From contig NZ_CANNGT010000002.1 in assembly GCF_947504225.1 (NCBI RefSeq), positions 248,001 to 312,000 of the forward strand: a stretch of 64,000 nucleotides of DNA, written 5' to 3'. Positions 25,981 to 35,183 of this stretch are shown here, piece by piece. The DNA is from Brumimicrobium ulvae. Lineage in GTDB: Bacteria > Bacteroidota > Bacteroidia > Flavobacteriales_D > Crocinitomicaceae. Made by a program: the position numbers and the translations under genes. Within the stretch, counting starts at the first letter, position 1, and each line of letters opens with the position of its first letter. The notes beneath the pieces were generated by a model. That model had not been told where the DNA came from and ran no database searches. It saw nothing but the letters and a program-made list of their open reading frames with translations.

Positions 25981-27369
25981 ATGAAGTCTACTGAAAAATT
26001 TGGTACTGCACCTTTGAGCAAATTATTGGCTGAACAAGCGATTCCTGCTGCTGTTGGGATCCTAACGATGTCCATATATGCAATTGTAGACACTATCTAT
26101 GTTGGTCATTTCGTTGGTCCTGAAGGGATTGGAGCCATTACGGTTGTTTTGCCCATTACTTTTCTAATCTCTAGCATTGGAATGGCTATCGGTGTTGGGG
26201 GTTCCTCCGTTTTATCGCGAGCATTAGGTGATAAAAACCATCCCAAAGCATTCAAAACTTTTGGAAACCAGGTTATGATGACCATTAGTTTAGCCATTTT
26301 CTTTGTCATGATTGGTTCATTCTTTACCGACGACATTATCCATGCTTTTGGAGGAAAAGGAGCCATTGAAGCACCTGCAAGAGATTATTTTAAAATCTTA
26401 CTTATAGGCGTTCCTTTCTTGGCTTGGTCAATGATGAGTAACAATGTAATTCGTGCAGAAGGTTACCCACGTGTAGCCATGTTTGCCATGATTATTCCAG
26501 CGCTTTTAAACATCATTTTAGACCCCATATTTATTGTAGCATTAGACATGGGAATAGAAGGAGCGGCATGGGCCACAACAATTTCTTACATGGGAAGTGC
26601 TGCATTTACTTTACGCCACTTTATTTATGGTAAATCAGTCTTAAGAATTTCAGTAGAATATTGCAAACCTTCTTTACCTATTATTAAAGAAATTAGCGCT
26701 TTAGGTTCTGTGACTTTGGCGAGGCAAGGAGTTATTAGTGTTTTGGCTGTTGTTTTAAACAATTCACTTTATTTCTATGGCGGAGAACAAGGATTATCTA
26801 TTTACGGTATAATCAATCGTGTTTTGATGTTCGCTAATTTCCCTGTGCTTGGAATTACCCAAGGATTTGTGCCTATTGTGGGGTATAATTTTGGTGCAAG
26901 ACTAAAAGACAGAGTACAAAAAATACTCAAGATTTCTATCGCTTGGGCTTCTGTAATCTCTATGCTATTGTTCATTCTGTTAATGACATTTGCCCCTACC
27001 ATAGCTTGGCTTTTCACCTCCGACCAAGGGTTGATCAATGAAACAATTCCAGTAATAAGAACCGTATTTTTAGCTACACCTTTATTGGCCGTGAGTTTAA
27101 TTATTAGTGCCTATTTTCAAGCCATTGGAAAAGCCGGGCCAGCACTTTTTTTAGCATTAACAAAGCAAGGTATATTCTTAATTCCATTGGTACTTGTATT
27201 GCCTTTGTATTTTGGAATCCATGGGATTTGGATGGCTTTCCCCATTGCTGACTTAGGGGCTGCTTTGGTGAGTTTTATTTATTATAAATTGAGTCACCCC
27301 AAGTATCCGAAGAAAAGTAAAATTGAAGCACCGCAAGTCGCTGCTTCGGAAATATTAGGAAATGAGTAA
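25981..27369 (+). CDS. MATE family efflux transporter
   Basis: 462 residues with 12 membrane helices in two six-helix halves. Typical features: QAIPAAVGILTMSIYAIVDTIYVG at the start of the first half, RAEGYPRVAM, and the second-half equivalents NFGARLKDRVQKIL and AISAYFQAIGK-like loop. Expected role: sodium- or proton-driven export of cationic organic compounds. The gene overlaps the following thioesterase start by 8 bp. The substrate cannot be read from sequence. Confidence 0.93.
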   Translation: MKSTEKFGTAPLSKLLAEQAIPAAVGILTMSIYAIVDTIYVGHFVGPEGIGAITVVLPITFLISSIGMAIGVGGSSVLSRALGDKNHPKAFKTFGNQVMMTISLAIFFVMIGSFFTDDIIHAFGGKGAIEAPARDYFKILLIGVPFLAWSMMSNNVIRAEGYPRVAMFAMIIPALLNIILDPIFIVALDMGIEGAAWATTISYMGSAAFTLRHFIYGKSVLRISVEYCKPSLPIIKEISALGSVTLARQGVISVLAVVLNNSLYFYGGEQGLSIYGIINRVLMFANFPVLGITQGFVPIVGYNFGARLKDRVQKILKISIAWASVISMLLFILLMTFAPTIAWLFTSDQGLINETIPVIRTVFLATPLLAVSLIISAYFQAIGKAGPALFLALTKQGIFLIPLVLVLPLYFGIHGIWMAFPIADLGAALVSFIYYKLSHPKYPKKSKIEAPQVAASEILGNE

Positions 27370-27751
27370 AACACTAGAAGAACGTAAATCGGCAGCAGAA
27401 ACAAGAATTTTTAAAGCTGTTTTTCCCAACACGACCAACCACTACGATACACTTTTTGGAGGAACAGCCCTTCAATTAATGGATGAGGTAGCCTTCATTT
27501 GCGCAACGCGCTTTAGTCGTCAGAAAGTGGTGACTGTTAGTTCTGATCGCGTGGATTTTAAAAAGCCTATTCCCAGTGGAACTTTAGTTGAATTGGTTGC
27601 GAATGTGGCTAAAGTAGGAAGAACAAGTATCGTTGTTGGAGTAGATATTTTTGTTGAGGAAATGTATTCTCAAAAAAGAGAAAAAGCTGTGCATGGTACC
27701 TTTACCATGGTTGCTGTAGATGACAACAAAGAACCTGTTGAAGTAGTGTAG
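27362..27751 (+). CDS. Acyl-CoA thioesterase (YciA/BFIT hotdog type)
   Basis: 129 residues, single hotdog domain. Family marks are the N-terminal FPNTTNHYDTLFGGTALQLMDEVAF (with the N/G-x-LFGG motif and acidic residue of the active-site helix), VTVSSDRVDFKKPIPSGT, and VHGTFTMVAVD. It hydrolyses acyl-CoA in the cytoplasm. The start codon is inside the last codons of the MATE gene (8-bp overlap), so translational coupling is likely, although the two functions have no obvious link. Confidence 0.93.
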   Translation: MSKTLEERKSAAETRIFKAVFPNTTNHYDTLFGGTALQLMDEVAFICATRFSRQKVVTVSSDRVDFKKPIPSGTLVELVANVAKVGRTSIVVGVDIFVEEMYSQKREKAVHGTFTMVAVDDNKEPVEVV

Positions 27752-27824
27752 TATTCCATTGGATGTATTTATAAATTGATTCTTTAGGACTTTCTGAATC
27801 ATGAAATAAGCTTAATTTTACAAC

Positions 27825-28397
27825 ATGAACACAAAACGCATCGCAATTTTTGCTTCTGGTGGAGGAAGTAATGCCATTAAACTACTTGATTATTTTGAGG
27901 ACTCAAAAAATGCAGAAGTAGTGGTTTTATTGACCAACAATGAAAGGGCTGGAGTCTTGGATAAAACAGTAGATCGCGTAGATCAAATGATCATCAACAA
28001 CGAAGGAGCAAACGATGGTGAATTCTTGGTTGAATCAATGAAAGAATTGGGTGTTGATTTCATTGTTTTGGCTGGTTACCTAAGGAAAATCCCCAATGAA
28101 TTGATTCAAGCATATCCTGAACGCATCATCAATATTCACCCCGCTTTATTGCCAAAATATGGCGGTAAAGGAATGTATGGAATGAATGTTCATCATGCGG
28201 TGTTTGCCAATAAGGAAAAAGAATCAGGAATGACGGTTCATTTGGTGAATGAAGTTTACGATGATGGTAAAATTTTGGCCCAATATAAAGTGGAAATAGC
28301 TCCAGAAGACAATGCAGAAACCATTCAAAAAAAGGTGCTGGCTTTAGAACATCAATATTTTTCAGAGGTGGTGGAGAATTATATTCAAAACCATTAA
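27825..28397 (+). CDS. purN: Phosphoribosylglycinamide formyltransferase
   Basis: 190 residues, normal for PurN. FASGGGSNAIKLL is the GAR-binding loop, and the catalytic asparagine and histidine lie in NIHPALLPKYGGKGMYG; the third residue, an aspartate, is in EVYDDGKI. It transfers a formyl group from 10-formyl-THF to GAR in purine synthesis. The motif IINIHPALLP is classical. It stands alone, 73 bp after the thioesterase and 100 bp before the RidA gene. Confidence 0.96.
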   Translation: MNTKRIAIFASGGGSNAIKLLDYFEDSKNAEVVVLLTNNERAGVLDKTVDRVDQMIINNEGANDGEFLVESMKELGVDFIVLAGYLRKIPNELIQAYPERIINIHPALLPKYGGKGMYGMNVHHAVFANKEKESGMTVHLVNEVYDDGKILAQYKVEIAPEDNAETIQKKVLALEHQYFSEVVENYIQNH

Positions 28398-28476
28398 TAT
28401 AAGGAAATGGCGTAGTGACATAAAGCTTTAATGATTTATCATTTCAATAAATTTCCCTCAAGCCACTACAATTCCG

Positions 28477-28484
28477 TATATTTG
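28477..28484 (+). promoter_or_regulatory. Putative -7 box before the RidA-family gene
   Basis: TATATTTG matches TAnnTTTG and lies 15-20 bp before the two candidate ATG codons (28499, 28505). The last base overlaps an in-frame GTG at 28484, which argues against that GTG as the start. No good -33 was found. Confidence 0.4.
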
Positions 28485-28498
28485 TGCAATTAAAGAAA

Positions 28499-28939
28499 AT
28501 GGATATGTCAAATCAAGAGAAATTTAGTACGAATAAAGCGCCTAAACCTGTTGGATTATACCCACACGCGAGAAGGGCAGGAAATTTACTTTTTTTATCA
28601 GGTGTAGGACCACGAACAGCTGGATCAGATGCTTCAGACTCGCAAGTTCCAGGATTGGAGTTAGATAAAAACGGAAATTTCATTCAGCTCGACTTCGAAG
28701 CACAATGTCGTCAGGTTTTTGAAAACGTACGCGCCATTTTAGATGCTTCTGGTTCTAGCTGGGACCAACTGATTGATGTTCAGGTTTTCTTGGTCAACAT
28801 GAAAAGAGACTTTCATACCTATAACAAGATTTATGCGGAGTATTTCAAAGACAATCAACCGTGTAGAACAACAGTGGAGGTTTCGTCATTGCCGACACCT
28901 ATCGCCATCGAATTAAAATGTATTGCAACAATTGATTAA
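28499..28939 (+). CDS. RidA family protein (enamine/imine deaminase)
   Basis: 146 residues from the ATG at 28499 (a second ATG at 28505 is nearly equivalent). An in-frame GTG at 28484 overlaps the promoter box, so I exclude it. The chorismate-lyase-like fold is evident: LYPHARRAGNLLFLSGVGPR, the arginine-containing PCRTTVEVSSLP, and the final IELKCIATID. Members hydrolyse reactive imines, and the version with PHARR and GPR motifs resembles the 2-aminomuconate deaminase subgroup; that subgroup assignment is an impression. It precedes an unrelated TPR membrane protein by 8 bp. Confidence 0.9.
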   Translation: MDMSNQEKFSTNKAPKPVGLYPHARRAGNLLFLSGVGPRTAGSDASDSQVPGLELDKNGNFIQLDFEAQCRQVFENVRAILDASGSSWDQLIDVQVFLVNMKRDFHTYNKIYAEYFKDNQPCRTTVEVSSLPTPIAIELKCIATID

Positions 28940-28947
28940 TTAAAATT

Positions 28948-29532
28948 ATGATTGGATTTATTATCAGAGTTATCGTTGCCCTAGCGGCATTAGCATTTAA
29001 TGTTTATTTATTTTACACCGGATCTTGGGGATGGGGAATCACCATGATATTTCCTTTAGCAATTATCTGGTTGAGCTTTTGGCGTAATGAGAATGTTATC
29101 ATTGCTTTGTACCAAATGCGTTTGGGTAACCAAGAAAAAGCATGGAAAGCTTTAAACCGAATTAAATCACCACAATTCTTACCCAAAAAGCAGCATGCCT
29201 ACGTACTTTATTTGAAAGGAATGTTGGGTTTACAACAAGACCTTGGATTTGCACAATGTGAGCAGTTGATCCGTAAAGGATTGAGTATGGGGTTGAGAAC
29301 TAAACAAGACCAAGCGGTTGCAAATATGCAGTTGGCTGGTATTTGCATGCAAACAGGACGTAAGAATGAAGCGAAAATGTTACTGGCTGAAGCAAAGAAA
29401 CTAGACGCCAACAATATGCTAAAAGAGCAAATCAGCACCATGAATAAACAAATGGGAATGGTGGCTTCACGTAACCAAATGCGTATGGCACAAATGCACA
29501 AAGGCAGAAAAAAAATGCCTAGAAAAAGGTAA
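28948..29532 (+). CDS. Small TPR membrane protein of unknown function
   Basis: 194 residues: two membrane helices at the N-terminus (about 5-25 and 28-47), then helical repeats with TPR look (AWKALNRIKSPQFLPKKQHAYVLYL; ANMQLAGICMQTGRKNEAKMLLAEAKKLDA) and a basic, methionine-rich tail (RMAQMHKGRKKMPRKR). No enzyme motif. It starts 8 bp after the RidA gene and ends 3 bp before the fRMsr gene, so it belongs to one transcript with them. I do not recognise a named family. Confidence 0.72.
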   Translation: MIGFIIRVIVALAALAFNVYLFYTGSWGWGITMIFPLAIIWLSFWRNENVIIALYQMRLGNQEKAWKALNRIKSPQFLPKKQHAYVLYLKGMLGLQQDLGFAQCEQLIRKGLSMGLRTKQDQAVANMQLAGICMQTGRKNEAKMLLAEAKKLDANNMLKEQISTMNKQMGMVASRNQMRMAQMHKGRKKMPRKR

Positions 29533-29535
29533 AAA

Positions 29536-30015
29536 ATGGCAGAGGATCTCAACATTCATAAAGGAACAAAAGAGGAAAAGTACAAAACACTCCTTCCTCA
29601 ACTTAAAGCGCTATGTGAAGGAGAGCCTAATTCAATTGCGAACCTTGCCAATGTTGCTGCAGCTATAAAACAAAGCTTTGATTACTACTGGGTAGGTTTT
29701 TATTGGGTAATTAATGACGAATTGGTGCTTGGTCCCTTTCAAGGTCCAATTGCTTGTACCCGAATTAAAAAAGGTAAAGGCGTTTGCGGAAGTGCTTGGG
29801 AAAAAGCAGAAACTATTTTAGTAGATAATGTTGATGAATTTCTAGGTCATATCGCCTGCAGTAGCTTGTCAAAATCTGAAATTGTCGTTCCTTTAATCCA
29901 AAACAACGAGGTGATTGGTGTTCTAGATGTAGATCATGATGAACTCAATACCTTCGATGAGATCGATTCCAAATACTTAAATAAGATTTGTTCATGGCTC
30001 GTATCTATTTTATAA
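29536..30015 (+). CDS. msrC: Free methionine-(R)-sulfoxide reductase (GAF domain)
   Basis: 159 residues forming one GAF domain. The three cysteines needed for catalysis and resolution are conserved with the E. coli spacing: C74 (GPIACTRI), C84 (GVCGSA) and C108 (HIACSS), that is 10 and 24 residues apart. The surrounding GPFQGPIAC, GKGVCGSAW and SEIVVPL are classical. It reduces free (not protein-bound) methionine-R-sulfoxide with thioredoxin in the cytoplasm. Its last 22 bp overlap the next gene in another frame. Confidence 0.96.
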   Translation: MAEDLNIHKGTKEEKYKTLLPQLKALCEGEPNSIANLANVAAAIKQSFDYYWVGFYWVINDELVLGPFQGPIACTRIKKGKGVCGSAWEKAETILVDNVDEFLGHIACSSLSKSEIVVPLIQNNEVIGVLDVDHDELNTFDEIDSKYLNKICSWLVSIL

Positions 30016-31628
30016 TTATATCAATAGTCGCCCTATTATTGACTTCATGTGGTCAGGTAGGATCTATTACAGGTGGCGAAAAAGACATCACTGCCCCAAG
30101 AATAATTATAGATAAGGTTCAGCCACCGATGGGAAGTACAAACACTTTTCCACAAGAAATCAGTATTCCTTTTGATGAGTTTATAGAATTAAATAAACCC
30201 GCAGAAAATATCAAAGTAACACCTTCGGATGTTAAACTAGACTACGTCATTAAAAAGAAAACACTCGTTTTAACTGTAAAAGAAGGAACGTGGGCAGAGA
30301 ACACCACTTATACTGTTTATTTAAATCATGCGGTAAAAGACATTACAGAATCCAATGATTCTATTATTGCTTATGTATTTTCTACAGGAAACTTTTTGGA
30401 TTCTTTGCAAACTGCTGTTCAGGTCAATGACGCTTATACTGGAAAGCCACTTGAGGGAATAACTGTAGGCTTATACAATTCACCTTTGATGGACGATACG
30501 AGTAAATCCGAACCAAGGTATTATGCAGCAACAAACACTGAAGGAATTGCAACTTTTCATAACATAAAAGATGCGGATTTCTACATTTATGCCTTTGATG
30601 ATGAAAACAGAAACAACCGTTTAGACGCTACTGAAAAAAGAGCCGCTTTAAAAGGTCCTGCAACTCTAGATACGGCAATTACGGTTGGTCCAATTATTCG
30701 CCTAATGCCACCGAAAAGCAATGCGCTTGTGATTGTAAATAATGATGTTTTGCCCACAGCAAGTTGGTGTATAGGTTTCAATCGTGCTTTGCAATCTGAA
30801 GAACGATTTGAGTTTTTGTCTCCTTTTCCAAATCACGTGGTATGGAATAAAAGAGGTGATTCTTTAACCGCTTTCTATGAAACGACAAAAAAATCAGGAG
30901 CATTTAAAGCCGTAGTTCATTCAAGTGAATTGAAAGACACCATTTCAAAAAAGTACTTTTTTAAGGAAGAATTAAAGTTGAATGTGGAAACCAATCTTGT
31001 GAATAAACAATTGGCTCCTAACGACACTTTGAAACTAAGCTTCAATGAGCCAATCCAAAAAGTTGACTACGATAAAATTCAAATGGAAGCAATTGCAGAA
31101 GGAGATTCTTTGAGAAAACCCTTGATTTTCCAATTGGATACTATTTCCCCAATTGAAATTGCTTTTGTTTTTGAAAGGACAAATCAGGAAAAATTGTTCT
31201 TAAGTATTCCTCCCGATGGTATCGCTGGACAGAATTTTAGTTTGGTGGATAGTTTAAAACTTGACTTTACACTTCAAGGTGTAAAAGAAACAGGAAACAT
31301 GATTGTTGAATTTGATACCATTCCTGAATACGGAATTTTGTATATTGAAAATCAAAACACTAAAAAGAAAATTGAAGTTGTGTTTGATGGCGTAGAAAAG
31401 AACAGTCACCGCATTGATTTTTTACAAGCAGGAAAATATAATTTCTATTATCTTTATGATCAAGACAGGAACGGAAAATGGTCAACCGGTTCAATTTTTA
31501 AAGATGAAACACCAGAGGAAATAATTTGGTTTACTGATGTTTCTACAATTAGAGCGAATTGGGATGTGAAAACTAAATTGAGCATTAAGAAGGTAAAGCC
31601 CGAAGAAGCGCCTGAAATTGATGATTAA
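29994..31628 (+). CDS. Ig-like domain lipoprotein (Bacteroidota)
   Basis: 544 residues from the ATG at 29994 (a TTG 6 bp upstream is also in frame). Signal peptide with lipobox LLLTSC, then the characteristic opening GQVGSITGGEKDITAPRI and a Big_5/SbsA Ig-like domain (about 25-130: FPQEISIPFDEFIEL and NTTYTVYLNHAVKDI). A prealbumin-like segment follows (GKPLEGITVGLY, NTEGIATFHNIK, FDDENRNNRLD) and later beta-rich repeats. This architecture is common in Flavobacteriia outer-membrane lipoproteins of unknown function. Its start lies inside the preceding fRMsr gene. Confidence 0.88.
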   Translation: MARIYFIIISIVALLLTSCGQVGSITGGEKDITAPRIIIDKVQPPMGSTNTFPQEISIPFDEFIELNKPAENIKVTPSDVKLDYVIKKKTLVLTVKEGTWAENTTYTVYLNHAVKDITESNDSIIAYVFSTGNFLDSLQTAVQVNDAYTGKPLEGITVGLYNSPLMDDTSKSEPRYYAATNTEGIATFHNIKDADFYIYAFDDENRNNRLDATEKRAALKGPATLDTAITVGPIIRLMPPKSNALVIVNNDVLPTASWCIGFNRALQSEERFEFLSPFPNHVVWNKRGDSLTAFYETTKKSGAFKAVVHSSELKDTISKKYFFKEELKLNVETNLVNKQLAPNDTLKLSFNEPIQKVDYDKIQMEAIAEGDSLRKPLIFQLDTISPIEIAFVFERTNQEKLFLSIPPDGIAGQNFSLVDSLKLDFTLQGVKETGNMIVEFDTIPEYGILYIENQNTKKKIEVVFDGVEKNSHRIDFLQAGKYNFYYLYDQDRNGKWSTGSIFKDETPEEIIWFTDVSTIRANWDVKTKLSIKKVKPEEAPEIDD

Positions 31629-31633
31629 TTAAC

Positions 31634-31655
31634 GAAGAACATAAGTTTGTTCTTC
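31634..31655 (+). other. Hairpin after the Ig-like lipoprotein gene
   Basis: GAAGAACA (31634-31641) and TGTTCTTC (31648-31655) form a perfect 8-bp stem with a 6-base loop, five bases after the stop. No T run follows, so it could be a weak terminator or an mRNA-stabilising structure before the kinase gene 28 bp downstream. Confidence 0.45.
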
Positions 31656-31682
31656 ACTACTTGACTACATGAAACTAAATAT

Positions 31683-33620
31683 ATGAAACATTACAAGTGC
31701 AGGTTGTTGCTTCTTTTCGTATTTTTTCAATGCTCTCATTTAGCCATTGCTAAAGTTCACCTATTTAGTTTTAATAATTCGGAAGAAGAAGTACTTAATA
31801 TAGATCATTTTGAACAAGCTTTAACCCGTTTAGTTTATCTTGATTCTATTCAAGAAACAGATAGTTTAATTCAATATATCCCTAAAGCAAAAGCCCTTTG
31901 TGGAAGAATTAATAAGTTTAAAACTAAAGACTTTGAACTATTAAATGCGGTTGGAGATGTATATGATTACATTGCCTATTGGCATTATAAAAACAATCAA
32001 TTAACAGATGCTTTGGTCGATTTTACGCATGCGCATGAGATTTATCTTCATACAGGAAACAAAAGAAGCGAAGCAACAGCATTAAATAACAAAGCGGTAA
32101 TTTATTCTACTTTAGGAAACAAAATTGAGTCTTTAAAGAACTTTCACAAGACCATAAAAATTTTTTTAGACTTGGGCGATTCAACAGGAATAGTTACAGG
32201 TTATAGCAATATTGCGAAAATTTATAGGCAGCAAAAAGACTTTCAAAGTGCGCAAAACTATCTAAAAAAAGCGGGGAGTTTAGCACGAAATCTAGATGCT
32301 CCTTTATTGTTGAGTCGTATCATTAATGGATTAGGTGGAATAAAGAGAGAAATGGGGGAGCTGGAACTAGCATTGTCTTTATACCGTGAAGCCCTTGCAT
32401 TAACAAAGTCTGCTGGGAACCAAGTATTGACTGCGCAGATACTCAATAATATTGGTGTAGTATACCTTGAAAAAGAAGATTACAAAGAAGCATTAAAGTA
32501 TTTTGAGGAGTCTTATGAAATAGCCAATTCAATCAACTCTGAACCTGGAAAAGGCCATACCTTAAACAACCTGGCGAAATACTACACTAAAAACAACAAT
32601 ACTGAAAAGGCATTAGACTATGCAAAGGAGGCTTTAAAAATTGGAAAGACGATAAAAAATGATGAGATCATACGAAAATCTACAGCGTTGATTTTTGAAA
32701 TTTACCAAAGTCAAGAAAATTGGAAAGAAGCGTTTATTTATCAAGAACTTTTGATGAAGCAAAATCAAGCAATTGAAAAGAATGCGATTGATCAAGTAGC
32801 GCAACAAGAATTAATTCGATTAAAACTCGAAAATGATCGTTTTTTGGCAGAAACAGAACTGGCTAAACAAACTATAGCTATTGAAAAAAAGAACCAAAGA
32901 CAATCTATACTCTACATTCTTCTTGGAGTGTTATTCGTGCTATTGCTGGTGGCGCTTTTTATTATTTATTTGCGCTTGCGTTCTTCTAGAGAAAGAAATA
33001 AATACATCACCAGACAAAGTGAAGAACGAAAACTATTGCTCAAAGAAGTTCACCACAGGGTGAAGAACAATTTCCAAATTGTTTCCAGTATGCTTAGACT
33101 TCAGTCTTATAATTTTGACAATGAAGAACTGAGGTTGAACTTTGATGAAGCTGTGAATAGAATTAATGCCATGGCCATTGTACATGATGCTATTTACCGA
33201 CAAGAAAAATTTAAAGACATCGATTCTAAAACTTATCTTGAAAAACTTATTGAACAACTAAAGAATACTGGAGATCATCGGGTGTTGTTTGAAGTGGATT
33301 CAGAAGAAATTCCATTTAAAATTGAAACCTTGATAAATCTTGGGATTGCACTCAATGAAATGATTACCAATTCCTTTAAGCACGCCTTTAATCAAGATAA
33401 TATTCAACCTAAAATCTTTATTTCGTTTCATGCTATTGGGGAAAAAGAGTATGAAATCAACTATAAAGACAATGGAATAGGAATCAGTAAAGAAACTTAC
33501 ACTTCTAATTTTGGTATGGATTTAATAGAAACCATTTTTGAAAACTACGAAGGAGAAATGAAGTTGGTTGAAGATCAGGAATGGAATACTTCTATCAAGA
33601 TTACCTTTAAGGAGTTTTAA
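31683..33620 (+). CDS. TPR-containing HisKA_2 sensor histidine kinase
   Basis: 645 residues. A signal peptide (cleaved after about residue 23) is followed by a periplasmic array of TPR repeats (roughly 80-360: ATALNNKAVIYSTLGNKIES, LARNLDAP, LTAQILNNIGVVYLEKEDYK). A membrane helix lies at about 407-428, then a linker, the HisKA_2 phosphoacceptor EVHHRVKNNFQ (H457/H458), and HATPase_c (NEMITNSFKHAF and DNGIGIS). This is the usual Bacteroidota TPR-kinase design that senses periplasmic peptides or proteins. No response regulator is adjacent. It ends 7 bp before the convergent kinase-like gene. Confidence 0.93.
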   Translation: MKHYKCRLLLLFVFFQCSHLAIAKVHLFSFNNSEEEVLNIDHFEQALTRLVYLDSIQETDSLIQYIPKAKALCGRINKFKTKDFELLNAVGDVYDYIAYWHYKNNQLTDALVDFTHAHEIYLHTGNKRSEATALNNKAVIYSTLGNKIESLKNFHKTIKIFLDLGDSTGIVTGYSNIAKIYRQQKDFQSAQNYLKKAGSLARNLDAPLLLSRIINGLGGIKREMGELELALSLYREALALTKSAGNQVLTAQILNNIGVVYLEKEDYKEALKYFEESYEIANSINSEPGKGHTLNNLAKYYTKNNNTEKALDYAKEALKIGKTIKNDEIIRKSTALIFEIYQSQENWKEAFIYQELLMKQNQAIEKNAIDQVAQQELIRLKLENDRFLAETELAKQTIAIEKKNQRQSILYILLGVLFVLLLVALFIIYLRLRSSRERNKYITRQSEERKLLLKEVHHRVKNNFQIVSSMLRLQSYNFDNEELRLNFDEAVNRINAMAIVHDAIYRQEKFKDIDSKTYLEKLIEQLKNTGDHRVLFEVDSEEIPFKIETLINLGIALNEMITNSFKHAFNQDNIQPKIFISFHAIGEKEYEINYKDNGIGISKETYTSNFGMDLIETIFENYEGEMKLVEDQEWNTSIKITFKEF

Positions 33621-33627
33621 GGAGTTT

Positions 33628-34488
33628 TTAATGCTTTTTAAGCGTCTTTCTCACCACATCTAGATAACTTGCTCCAAATAAATTAAGGTGGACCAAATTG
33701 GGGTACAATTGAAAAAGTTTGACTCTTTCTTCCCAGTCTTTAACCAATGGATATACTTCCTGATAAGTCATGTAGAAATCTGTGCTAAATCCACCAAACA
33801 ATAGGGTCATTGCAAGGTCCATTTCACGGTGACCAAAATAAATTGCTGGGTCGTATAAAACAGGTTGATTTTTCTGTCCAATAAAATAGTTTCCTGCCCA
33901 AAGATCTCCATGAAGTAAAGCAGCGGGTTCTGTTGGTATCATTTCATTTAAGCGCAAACACAGTCTTTCCAGTTGTTTGAGGACTTGTGCTACCAACAAT
34001 CTTTTATTAAAAGCTTGTTCTGCTTGGAACAGCAAACGATTTTCAGCAAAAAAGTCATTCCAACTCTCTTTGAATGTATTGACTTGTTTTAAGCTCCCAA
34101 TATAATTGTCTTCTTTCCAACCAAAGGATGAATTGCTCAAACGGTGTTGTTGCGCTAACCCTTTCCCTAAATGTTGTTGTGCTTCATTGTTGCTCAGACC
34201 TTCTTCAATATATTCCATGACCAAAAACTGTTGCTCGTTTTTTGTGAAATGACACAACATTTTTGGATAATACAAGGGACTATTTTGATGCAAAAACTGC
34301 ATTGCACGATACTCTTTTTCAAGCATCAATGGAAATTGAATAGCATTATTTTGCTTGACGACCCATTGCTGTTCTTCTGCCTCAATGAGATAAACGGTAT
34401 TGATGTCCCCACCGTGGAGATGCCGAATAAAACGAGGGCGATTTTTGAAATTACACTCTTCTTTTAGGTGAATAAGTGCATCCTCCAT
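33628..34488 (-). CDS. Fructosamine kinase family protein
   Basis: 286 residues in the choline/fructosamine kinase fold: GGDINTVYLIEAEEQQWVVKQN (N-lobe with ATP lysine), FLVMEYIEEG hinge, the catalytic loop HGDLWAGNYF and the magnesium motif YDPAIYFGHREMDLAMT. FN3K-like enzymes phosphorylate fructosamines or ribulosamines to reverse glycation; bacterial members mostly act on ribulosamine or erythrulosamine. It ends 7 bp from the convergent TPR kinase and begins 4 bp from the stop of pth, suggesting a pth-FN3K transcript. Confidence 0.92.
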   Translation of the reverse strand: MEDALIHLKEECNFKNRPRFIRHLHGGDINTVYLIEAEEQQWVVKQNNAIQFPLMLEKEYRAMQFLHQNSPLYYPKMLCHFTKNEQQFLVMEYIEEGLSNNEAQQHLGKGLAQQHRLSNSSFGWKEDNYIGSLKQVNTFKESWNDFFAENRLLFQAEQAFNKRLLVAQVLKQLERLCLRLNEMIPTEPAALLHGDLWAGNYFIGQKNQPVLYDPAIYFGHREMDLAMTLLFGGFSTDFYMTYQEVYPLVKDWEERVKLFQLYPNLVHLNLFGASYLDVVRKTLKKH

Positions 34489-34492
34489 AAGT

Positions 34493-35116
34493 TTATTTAT
34501 TGTTCCAGTTCGACATGGTTTGATTCAACCCAATGGTCGTAAATCCTTTGATGAATTCAGTGGCTGTTTTGATGCGTTCTTCTAAAGTTTTTCTTTCTTC
34601 ATCATTCCATTCACCTAGCACATAATCAACTTGCTTCCCTTTGCTGAACTCAGCACCAACGCCAAACCTCAATCGTGCATAGTTGGTGGTGTTTAAAACC
34701 GCTTGAATGTCTTTTAATCCGTTGTGACCGCCATCACTTCCTTTGCCTTTCATTCGTAATTTCCCGAAGGGAAGCGCTAAATCATCTGTTATGACCAAAA
34801 GGTTTTCGGGGTTTATTTTTTCTTTTTGAAGGTAATAATTTACTGCTTTTCCGCTTAAATTCATAAATGTAGAGGGCTTCAAAAGAATAACTTGACGTCC
34901 TTTCCATTTTGCTTTGGCAACATCGCCCAATTTAATGGTCTCAAAAGCTGCGTTGCTTTCTTCAGCGAATGCTTCCACCACTTTAAACCCAATGTTGTGG
35001 CGTGTGTTTTCATATTTTGCACCAGGATTTCCCAATCCTACAATCAAATACTTCATTTCTGTTGGAATATTTTGTTCAGGCTTGTGCTTTTTACCGAATA
35101 ATGATTTAAAAAACAT
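34493..35116 (-). CDS. pth: Peptidyl-tRNA hydrolase
   Basis: 207 residues. The Pth core starts at [12 protein letters not shown] (residue 21), with the catalytic histidine H40 in [10 protein letters not shown], then [42 protein letters not shown] and the basic C-terminus. It frees tRNA from stalled peptidyl-tRNA. The 20-residue extension [20 protein letters not shown] also occurs in flavobacterial Pth (recalled, not verified), so I keep the upstream ATG; a start at 35056 would give a standard-length protein of 187 residues. Confidence 0.93.
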   Translation of the reverse strand: MFFKSLFGKKHKPEQNIPTEMKYLIVGLGNPGAKYENTRHNIGFKVVEAFAEESNAAFETIKLGDVAKAKWKGRQVILLKPSTFMNLSGKAVNYYLQKEKINPENLLVITDDLALPFGKLRMKGKGSDGGHNGLKDIQAVLNTTNYARLRFGVGAEFSKGKQVDYVLGEWNDEERKTLEERIKTATEFIKGFTTIGLNQTMSNWNNK

Positions 35117-35183
35117 CTATTTCCTACTTTTTTTGCAAAGTACTATTTTTCTTAGAAATGTACCGCAATTCTTAGCTTCAATC

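Noticed and set aside
31683..33620. Hybrid kinase with receiver
   Set aside because: The protein ends after HATPase_c, with no receiver or output domain.
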